This document shows, in pieces, positions 7,092 through 13,201 of a stretch of 13,201 nt of DNA (position 1 is its first letter; the number at the start of each line of letters is the position of its first letter). The position numbers and the translations under genes are program-made. The notes beneath the pieces are model-generated. The model was not told where the DNA came from, did no database searches, and worked only from the letters and a program-made list of their open reading frames with translations. This stretch comes from Ectocarpus siliculosus. Taxonomy: Eukaryota; Sar; Phaeophyceae; Ectocarpales; Ectocarpaceae. The stretch is from positions 1,181,291 through 1,194,491 of the forward strand of contig FN649734.1 of NCBI GenBank assembly GCA_000310025.1, read 5' to 3'.

Positions 7092-8522
7092 ATGCGACTC
7101 TCGTCCATCTTGCCCAGTTCCCTCCCTTTGGCTTGTGGATGGCTTGTGCTTCGTCTCACAGGTCCCCACCCTGCCTCCGGGCGGCTGTGTCCAGTTTGTC
7201 GCGTGTTCGTCGTGCCAGACGAAAACGTGGGACATTACAACTATTGTTGGTCCTGCGGTGTTCAGCCTGCCCGCGGGCGTCCGGTACCGCGTGACCCCCA
7301 AGCGGCTCGGGTGTTGATCGATTTCGACGCGCTGCGCGCTCGGGGTGATCAGGTCCTCTCGGCCGCGTCTAACCGTCGTGCTCAACAGCGTAAGTGCGCC
7401 GTAGCGGACGGGTTCGACGCTTTCATACTTTCGGCGACTCAACAACGTCGGGGTTGGAAGCAGGCGTCGGACCGAGACGTGTTTGACTATCTCTGCTTCT
7501 TGGACACACAAGGTAGTGGTACCAAGTGGGTGCACGACAGGGCATGCCCTGGTGTCGGTACGACTCACGGCCGCGATTGCCTTCCAAACTCGCCATGTGC
7601 TAAGCGGTATGCTGCCGCGTCCATGCAGAAAGGGATCGTGTCCAAGCTGAAGATGGCGATGCAAGAACAGTTGGGAAAAGACAGCAGCTGGGACCCTGCC
7701 ACGCGCTCGGGCAACCCCTGTTGTAGTCCTCTCGTCGACTCCTACCTCGTCTTCACGGGGGAGGAACAAAAACGTGTGGGTGTCGCTGTCAACCAGGCAG
7801 AGGCTATGTTACCGCACGTCCTCATCGATCTGTTGAGGGACATGCGCTCTCGCGCGCAGACTGCGTCCTCTTTGGCGGAACGTATTGAGCTCACCAGGGA
7901 CGTCGCTTTGTTTTCGCTGGCGTTCGCCTCCATGCGGCGAGGCCATGATCTCTCCTTCACTATGGGATCGCAAGTTCTGCGGTTGCCCGCGGGGCAGGGT
8001 CTGATTTTCAACTTCCAATTCGGCAAGACCCTCCGCGACTCCGTTGATGCCGTGGTCGTGCGTCCGGACGTCGCTTGCCCGTCTATTTGTGCTGTAAGCA
8101 ATGTTACGGCCTACATCAGTGCGGCGGAGGGTATTGGCTGGGATTTGTCCCAAGGACATCTGTTTCCTATCGTTCTGCTGGATGGAACTCGGGGCTGTGC
8201 TCCGCTTACGGCGGTTCAGATGACGGCTGCCCTACAAGGGCATCTGCGAGCGGCGGGACTGCCGCACCGCTACACTATGCATTCGTTCCGCGTTGGAGGT
8301 TCGGTAGCGCAGTCGCTTGACGGAACGGCGATGGACGCTATCATGAAAATTGCCGGGTGGCGTACGGAGAGTGTAGCGAAGCGATATGTTGGCGCCACTA
8401 CTAGTGTGGGGGCAACGGGTTCCAAGAGGATCCGGAGCGAGCTGTACGCAGACTCAAACGTGTTGCCGTTGTCGGCTGACTTCACATGCGATTTCTCTGC
8501 GTGTGCTCGCCGCGAAAAATAA
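7092..8522 (+). CDS. Tyrosine recombinase (mobile-element YR), 476 aa
   Basis: This is a site-specific recombinase that would cut and rejoin DNA through a covalent 3'-phosphotyrosine, allowing integration or excision of its element. The catalytic set is complete and in order: Arg in ASMRRGHDLS (R282 or R283), a candidate Lys in FGKTLR (K312), HSFR giving H397 and R400, GWRTES with W423 in the second His/Trp position, and the nucleophile Y432 in KRYVG. The middle (about residues 75-265) fits the helical core-binding region. The N-terminus has CPVC (33-36) and CWSC (52-55), a likely zinc ribbon for DNA contact. The ATG at 7092 is supported by an in-frame stop at 7083-7085. The TAA is followed by AATAAA at 8567. 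The frame is uninterrupted and of normal length for eukaryotic YRs. It resembles Crypton and Ngaro/DIRS recombinases; which of these is unresolved. Confidence 0.9.
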   Translation: MRLSSILPSSLPLACGWLVLRLTGPHPASGRLCPVCRVFVVPDENVGHYNYCWSCGVQPARGRPVPRDPQAARVLIDFDALRARGDQVLSAASNRRAQQRKCAVADGFDAFILSATQQRRGWKQASDRDVFDYLCFLDTQGSGTKWVHDRACPGVGTTHGRDCLPNSPCAKRYAAASMQKGIVSKLKMAMQEQLGKDSSWDPATRSGNPCCSPLVDSYLVFTGEEQKRVGVAVNQAEAMLPHVLIDLLRDMRSRAQTASSLAERIELTRDVALFSLAFASMRRGHDLSFTMGSQVLRLPAGQGLIFNFQFGKTLRDSVDAVVVRPDVACPSICAVSNVTAYISAAEGIGWDLSQGHLFPIVLLDGTRGCAPLTAVQMTAALQGHLRAAGLPHRYTMHSFRVGGSVAQSLDGTAMDAIMKIAGWRTESVAKRYVGATTSVGATGSKRIRSELYADSNVLPLSADFTCDFSACARREK

Positions 8523-8700
8523 GAAAGTTTGGGTGGGCGAGACCTAGCTTAGAGGCGTGAGTGGTCAATAAATAAGATGTGACAGATCGGATAATTAACA
8601 AGAAAGTAATGGGCGGGACCACAGACCGGCGCAGGAGGCCTCACCCAACCAAATCCAATACTTACAATTGAATGATCTGGGTAAGGGATAAGAATACAAC
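8523..8700. promoter_or_regulatory. 3' region of the YR unit with AATAAA
   Basis: AATAAA at 8567-8572 lies 45 bp after the YR stop and is the likely poly(A) signal. The remaining ~130 bp lies between the gene and repeat copy 2. In a split-direct-repeat element this would hold the internal-complementary or second repeat class. I find no second copy of it inside the window. Confidence 0.5.
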
Positions 8701-8832
8701 AGTAATCTCGGATTTGAGACGCATCTAGATTTCGGAACGAAATCGAGAAGAGTCAGATATTCCAGAAAGGATGTTGGAAAAATGACCCCACCTAGTTCAG
8801 TCCCCCTTTTCTCTCCCGAAATACGCCGGAGC
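8701..8832 (+). repeat. 132-bp direct repeat, copy 2
   Basis: It appears identical to 6691-6821 except for one extra A in GGAAAAATGACC (near 8780). Unlike copy 1 it leads into TATATAG and then, 29 bp later, into an ATG and a long open frame. It therefore looks like the 5' terminal repeat and promoter of a second, neighbouring element copy. Confidence 0.95.
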
Positions 8833-8841
8833 TATATAGGA
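8833..8841 (+). promoter_or_regulatory. TATA-like box before the Ala-rich ORF
   Basis: TATATAGGA lies directly after the direct repeat and about 35 bp upstream of the ATG at 8868. A second ATATAT (8849-8854) lies between them. The position fits a core promoter or the very short leader of an element transcript. Confidence 0.45.
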
Positions 8842-8867
8842 GAAGGGATATATTCGAGAGTCGTAAC

Positions 8868-9731
8868 ATGCCGCCTCGCAACACGCGGCGCGCCACGGCG
8901 GCGGCTTCGGCGGCTGCTTCTCCTACAACGGCTTCCTCAGCGGCGGCGCCTTCTTCCTCAGCGGCTGCTGCCCCGGCGGCGGCTGCCGCGGCCCCAGCGG
9001 CTGCCAGCGCGCCGATGGGACCGCTTTCCCCGCCTCCACCTGGGCTGCCTCCCCGGCCCGACCGCCAGACGGCCGCGTTTGTGGACGCGACCACGGCGGC
9101 CTACGCTCTGCCGTGCTACACGGCGCTGGTGCCGGGAGCCGGGGCAACGCTGGACCTTGGGCGGGTGTTCGACCGCAACCGGCTCGGTTGCGATCAGGGC
9201 ACTGTGGAGGAGTTGGTCCTCCGTTTGGGTGAGGTGGCCACTCGGCTGCCGCCCCTTGCCGGGGCGGAGACCTACACGGCAGTTTTGGCGCGCGCCAGGA
9301 AGGTGGCCACTTCGCGGGCGGGCGACAAGTCCGTTGCCTATCGCCAGGCCGAGGCGAAGAAGCTCTTGGCCGAGTACACGGTGGAACTCGCGCTCCGCCA
9401 TGGCCGCCTCTTGCAGTCAGAAGGCTGTGTGCTGCTGGAAGCAGTAGAGGACGTTGTTCTGCCTGCTCACTTCGGAGGTTCGGCGGCGCGGTCCGCGACG
9501 GCAGCGCCACCGGCGGCTGCTGTCGCCCCGGCCGCCGCCCCGGCGACGTACTTATCTGATGCGGAGCTGGCGCAGCGAATGCAAGCACAGATTGACCTGA
9601 GTGGGGGGCCGAGCGACAGCAGCGGGAGGGCGGAGAGCCCGCACGAGAGGGACGACCGCGAGCTGATCGCTCTGCTGACTCGAGCGCACGCAAAACCAGA
9701 GGTGCGCTGCTCAATATTCAATATTCTATAA
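8868..9731 (+). CDS. Ala/Pro-rich ORF, possible gag-like ORF1 of the YR element family
   Basis: The function is not recognised. Residues 1-62 are a basic start (MPPRNTRR) followed by long Ala/Ser runs and a PPPPGLPP stretch. Residues 65-205 look folded and rich in amphipathic helix (TVEELVLRLGEVATRL, KKLLAEYTVELALRHGRLL). Residues 206-228 are again Ala/Pro-rich. Residues 229-275 include a helix (DAELAQRMQAQI) and a charged tail (ESPHERDDRELIALL). There is no zinc knuckle, RT motif or signal peptide. The coding strand and frame are supported by strongly G/C-ending codons and by the ATG placed after a TATA-like box. The C-terminus (CSIFNIL) is low in GC, unlike the rest, which suggests that the true end is lost. 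By position after the terminal repeat it may be a gag; this is an inference. Confidence 0.6.
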   Translation: MPPRNTRRATAAASAAASPTTASSAAAPSSSAAAAPAAAAAAPAAASAPMGPLSPPPPGLPPRPDRQTAAFVDATTAAYALPCYTALVPGAGATLDLGRVFDRNRLGCDQGTVEELVLRLGEVATRLPPLAGAETYTAVLARARKVATSRAGDKSVAYRQAEAKKLLAEYTVELALRHGRLLQSEGCVLLEAVEDVVLPAHFGGSAARSATAAPPAAAVAPAAAPATYLSDAELAQRMQAQIDLSGGPSDSSGRAESPHERDDRELIALLTRAHAKPEVRCSIFNIL

Positions 9732-9765
9732 AATATGCCAAGTGTTGAAAGTGATGAAAGTGTTC

Positions 9766-9802
9766 AAAAAAAAAAAAAAAAAAAAAAAAGGGGGCACATT
9801 TC

Positions 9803-9833
<31 letters not shown>

Positions 9834-9835
9834 AG
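9766..9835 (+). repeat. 24-bp poly(A) run followed by (TTG)n
   Basis: A24 (9766-9789) is followed by GGGGGCACATTTC and about 11 TTG triplets to 9835. The A run follows the AT-rich end of the Ala-rich ORF and resembles the A run in the first unit (7018-7056). It may mark a truncation or retroposition point. Confidence 0.85.
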
Positions 9836-10524
9836 GTTGTGCGAATCCTCACGCCCTCTCGTGCATCTGAGGACGAGCTACACGCGCTTCTCTTTAGAAG
9901 ACTACGATGAAGGTCTGGTCGTACCATACTGGTGGTTCACACTTCGATGTCGGGGGTGCATGTGTACTGTATGCACGTCGAAAAAGAAAAAAAAAAAAAA
10001 AAAAAATCGAAGCCCTTCTTGGCACGGATCTACATGTGTACATATATACTGAAGTATGTATTCTGCGGACACTAACAGAATGCGTGCCCACAACAACCAA
10101 CCATGGCTATCTGGTGTTTCATGTTGCCGCTCTATTGATAAAGGCCTGCCGCTGTTGCCCGGTCCTCACATCGTACGTCATACCTTACGAAACATCATGA
10201 ATGATTGGTGGCATACATATGTACGTAGCCCGTCCATAGTTCCCTCCATCTGTAGTGGCAGCTGCGGCAACACACACGCACAGCTTGTTGTGGTCCGTGA
10301 CTACGGTTACACCTTCTGGCTGTTACCGCGGTGTGGTCATTTCACCGATGCCCGCTGCACACTCACATACAGTTGAAGGGTTGTCTACTGCATATTTTCC
10401 CACAATACCCTCACTAATACTGAAGCCTTTGAGAAAATACTTCGGATGTACTCCCACACGCACCGATGAGGTTGTTAGTCTATGCCTCACCGCTCCGCTG
10501 TTGGCTGTTACATTCTGGTGTCGG
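9836..10524. other. Gene-free spacer with one A-rich tract and satellite-like fragments
   Basis: There is an A-rich tract at 9981-10006 (AAAAAGAAAA then A). ORFs up to 107 codons show no recognisable domain. The motif TGGCTGTTAC, typical of the satellite that follows, occurs at 10317-10326 and 10502-10511 outside full monomers, so the right part may be decayed satellite. Confidence 0.5.
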
Positions 10525-12990
10525 ACCGTCGGTAGATTTGTTTGTCACAAATGTTGGCTGTTACACGCCATTGTGTAGCCATCATTGCACAAGCAGTTGC
10601 CTCATGACGAAATCCCTGCGAGACACGCCGATGTTTTGCCCGCAGCAGATTCTGCCTTTAGCATACGCCGATATGCTTGCGACCGTCAGTAGATTTGTTT
10701 GTCACAAATGTTGGCTGTTACACGTCTTTGTATAGCCATCATTTCACAAGCAGTTGCATCATGACGAAATCCCTGCGAGACACGCCGATGTTTTGCCCGC
10801 AGCAGACTCTCTCTGCCTTTAGCATACGCCGATATGCTTGCGACGTCGGTAGATTTGTTTGTCACAAATGTTGGCTGTTACACGCTATTGTGTAGCCATC
10901 ATGCACAAGCAGTTGCCTCATGACGAAATTCCTGCAAGACACGCCGATGTTTTGCCCGCAGCAGACTCTGCCTTTAGCATACGCCGATATGCTTGCGACC
11001 GTCGGTAGATTTGTTTGTCACAAATGTTGGCTGTTACACGTCTTTGTATAGCCATCATTGCACAAGCAGTTGCCTCATGACGAAATCCCTGCGAGACACG
11101 CCGATGTTTTGCCCGCAGCAGACTCTGCCTATAGCATACGCCGATATGCTCGCGACCGTCAGTAGATTTGTTTGTCACAAATGTTGGCTGTTACACGTCT
11201 TTGTATAGCCATCATTGCACAAGCAGTTGGCCTCATGACGAAATCCCTGCGAGACACGCCGATGTTTTGCCCGCAGCAGACTCTGCCTTTAGCATACGCC
11301 GATATGCTTGCGACCGTCAGTAGATTTGTTTGTCACAAATGTTGGCTGTTACACGTCTTTGTATAGCCATCATTTCACAAGCAGTTGCCTCATGACGAAA
11401 TCCCTGCGAGACACGCCGATGTTTTGCCCGCAGCAGACTCTGCCTATAGCATACGCCGATATGCTTGCGACCGTCAGTAGATTTGTTTGTCACAAATGTT
11501 GGCTGTTACACGCCTTTGTATAGCCATCATTGCACAAGCAGTTGCCTCATGACGAAATCCCTGCGAGACACGCCGATGTTTTGCCCGCAGCAGACTCTGC
11601 CTTTAGCATACGCCGATATGCTTGCGACCGTCGGTAGATTTGTTTGTCACAAATGTTGGCTGTTACACGCTATTGTGTAGCCATCATTTCACAAGCAGTT
11701 GCCTCATGACGAAATCCCTGCGAGACACGCCGATGTTTTGCCCGCAGCAGACTCTGCCTATAGCATACGCCGATATGCTTGCGACCGTCAGTAGATTTGT
11801 TTGTCACAAATGTTGGCTGTTACACGCCTTTGTATAGCCATCATTGCACAAGCAGTTGCCTCATGACGAAATCCCTGCGAGACACGCCGATGTTTTGCCC
11901 GCAGCAGACTCTGCCTTTAGCATACGCCGATATGCTTGCGACCGTCGGTAGATTTGTTTGTCACAAATGTTGGCTGTTACACGCTATTGTGTAGCCATCA
12001 TTTCACAAGCAGTTGCCTCATGACGAAATCCCTGCGAGACACGCCGATGTTTTGCCCGCAGCAGACTCTGCCTATAGCATACGCCGATATGCTTGCGACC
12101 GTCAGTAGATTTGTTTGTCACAAATGTTGGCTGTTACACGCCTTTGTATAGCCATCATTGCACAAGCAGTTGCCTCATGACGAAATCCCTGCGAGACACG
12201 CCGATGTTTTGCCCGCAGCAGACTCTGCCTTTAGCATACGCCGATATGCTTGCGACCGTCGGTAGATTTGTTTGTCACAAATGTTGGCTGTTACACGCTA
12301 TTGTGTAGCCATCATTTCACAAGCAGTTGCCTCATGACGAAATCCCTGCGAGACACGCCGATGTTTTGCCCGCAGCAGACTCTGCCTATAGCATACGCCG
12401 ATATGCTTGCGACCGTCAGTAGATTTGTTTGTCACAAATGTTGGCTGTTACACGCCTTTGTATAGCCATCATTGCACAAGCAGTTGCCTCATGACGAAAT
12501 CCCTGCGAGACACGCCGATGTTTTGCCCGCAGCAGACTCTGCCTTTAGCATACGCCGATATGCTTGCGACCGTCAGTAGATTTGTTTGTCACAAATGTTG
12601 GCTGTTACACGTCTTTGTATAGCCATCATTTCACAAGCCGTTGCATCATGACGAAATCCCTGCGAGACACGCCGATGTTTTGCCCGCAGCAGACTCTGCC
12701 TATAGCATACGCCGATATGCTTGCGACCGTCGGTAGATTTGTTTGTCACAAATGTTGGCTGTTACACGCCTTTGTGTCGCCATCGTGCACAAGCAGTTGC
12801 TTCATGACGAAATCCCTGCAAGACACGCCGATGTTTTGCCCGCAGCAGACTCTGCCTTTAGCACACGCCGATATGCTTGGCGACCGTCGGTAGATTTGTT
12901 TGTCACAAATGTTGGCTGTTACACCGCCTTTGTATCGCCATCATTGCACAAAGCAGTGCCTCATGACGAACTCCCTGCGAGACACGCTGG
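10525..12990 (+). repeat. 157-bp tandem satellite, 16 copies
   Basis: The anchor AGATTTGTTTGTCACAAATG occurs at 10534, 10691, 10851, 11007, 11164, 11322, 11479, 11636, 11793, 11950, 12107, 12264, 12421, 12578, 12735 and 12892. Spacing is 157 bp except for local indels (160, 156 and 158). The last copy stops within the monomer near 12990. Each monomer has a 71-codon open frame ending in TAG. Because 157 is not a multiple of three, the frame shifts by one base per monomer, so the array cannot encode a continuous repeat protein. Units near the nucleosomal length are typical of centromeric or heterochromatic satellites, but location cannot be inferred from this window. Confidence 0.97.
11479..12577 (+). 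repeat. Homogeneous 314-bp dimeric higher-order repeat within the satellite
   Basis: Two monomer types alternate strictly. Type A reads ACACGCCTTTGTATAG, CATTGCACAAG, CCTTTAGCATA. Type B reads ACACGCTATTGTGTAG, CATTTCACAAG, CCTATAGCATA. The A+B dimers at 11479-11792, 11793-12106 and 12107-12420 look identical, and a fourth A monomer follows at 12421 with one change at its end. Copies on both sides are more varied and do not keep the alternation. Confidence 0.9.
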
Positions 12991-13011
12991 TGTGGTTTCT
13001 TTAGTTAGAGT

Positions 13012-13027
13012 CCCCCCCCCCCCCCCC
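13012..13027 (+). repeat. 16-bp poly(C) run at the satellite edge
   Basis: A homopolymer of 16 C lies just right of the last partial monomer. On the opposite strand it is a G run with quadruplex-forming potential. Confidence 0.85.
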
Positions 13028-13201
13028 TTGGTGGCTGTTACCCACCGTTAGAGGTGACGGCTGCACGGATGTGGTTATTCATCGTCTCACAGCTGCTGTT
13101 GCTGTGATGAATTGGTGTCGTTGCGGCACGCCGCTGCGGATGTCCTGCCGCTACGTCCCATTGGGTGTACACGCGTTGTACCACTACGCCAGTACAATTA
13201 C
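13028..13201. other. Right edge, no gene; satellite-like fragment and imperfect inverted repeat
   Basis: TGGCTGTTAC at 13032-13041 recalls the satellite. TCACAGC and GCTGTGA (about 13086-13109) form an imperfect hairpin. No coding signal is seen. Confidence 0.45.

Larger units (their letters stand above)
6691..8700 (+). mobile_element. Tyrosine-recombinase mobile element unit (direct repeat + leader + YR gene)
   Basis: One direct repeat, about 200 bp of leader, a 39-bp A run (7018-7056), the YR gene (7092-8522) and a short 3' region form a unit of about 2.0 kb, directly followed by a second copy of the repeat. Known YR mobile elements include Cryptons (YR only, short termini) and DIRS/Ngaro/PAT retroelements (gag, RT, RNase H, YR, with split direct or inverted repeats). 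No RT or RNase H motif is visible here. The unit could be a DIRS/Ngaro-like element that lost gag and RT by internal deletion, a Crypton-like DNA element, or an unnamed type. The outer boundaries are set only by the repeats. Confidence 0.6.

Noticed and set aside
6786-7769. 327-codon minus-strand ORF
   Set aside because: It runs antisense through the YR gene and is joined by poly-Phe translated from the A39 tract; no domain is seen.
8782-9447. 221-codon Arg-rich ORF on +, and 263-codon minus ORF at 8923-9714
   Set aside because: Both are shadow frames of the GC-rich Ala-rich ORF; their Arg/Pro composition follows from out-of-frame reading of GC-rich codons.
10525-12990. CRISPR array
   Set aside because: The 157-bp units are contiguous with no unique spacers, and the context is eukaryotic.
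10525-12990. CENP-B box in the satellite
   Set aside because: No sequence close to the CENP-B box consensus was found in the monomer on either strand.
10466-13051. Series of 71-codon ORFs (MRPSVDLFVTNVGCY...) as a repeated peptide family
   Set aside because: They are one frame of the 157-bp satellite. Each ends in a stop, and the period is not a multiple of three, so the frame shifts at every monomer.

Overview
The window reads as eukaryotic nuclear DNA built almost entirely from repeats and mobile-element remains. The evidence is the 3' end of a Ty1/copia retrotransposon, tRNA-derived SINE-like units with Pol III A and B boxes, AATAAA signals, long homopolymers and microsatellites, and a tandem satellite with higher-order structure. 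There are no operons or bacterial-type gene packing, and no host housekeeping gene is recognisable. The lineage cannot be fixed from sequence alone. A protist or alga with a moderately GC-rich genome is a plausible guess, held with low confidence.

Layout. (1) 1-~1850: the 3' end of a copia element, with the end of the RT/RNase H polyprotein (3-569), an untranslated tail holding a diverged tandem duplication (563-~920), a purine-rich polypurine-tract candidate, and a 3' LTR beginning TGTTGG at 1095. The LTR carries an array of CACGCC boxes. (2) ~1850-4300: non-coding sequence with simple repeats, a dense array of 12 CCATGG palindromes (2240-2375), a perfect 11-bp-stem hairpin (3546-3571) and a 15-bp minisatellite (3956-4007). 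(3) 4300-6690: a mosaic of diverged direct repeats, including a 139-bp-period pair and two head-to-tail tRNA-like units (5000-5252). The tRNA-like units lie between two copies of a further direct repeat. (4) 6691-9790: the most interesting block. A 131/132-bp near-identical direct repeat occurs twice. Between the copies is an intact-looking tyrosine recombinase (YR) gene with a possible N-terminal zinc ribbon. Directly after the second copy are a TATA-like box and an Ala/Pro-rich ORF that resembles a retroelement gag in position and style but matches no family I can name. (5) ~10525-12990: 16 head-to-tail copies of a 157-bp satellite, of which the middle part is a homogeneous 314-bp dimeric higher-order repeat. 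Degenerate satellite-like sequence lies at both edges.

How the parts work together. Two coding regions are credible beyond the copia fragment: the YR (7092-8522) and the Ala-rich ORF (8868-9731). Because the same 131/132-bp sequence precedes both, they probably belong to one family of YR-mobilised elements (DIRS/Ngaro-like, Crypton-like or unnamed). They may be two head-to-tail, partly deleted copies. No reverse transcriptase is visible in this block.
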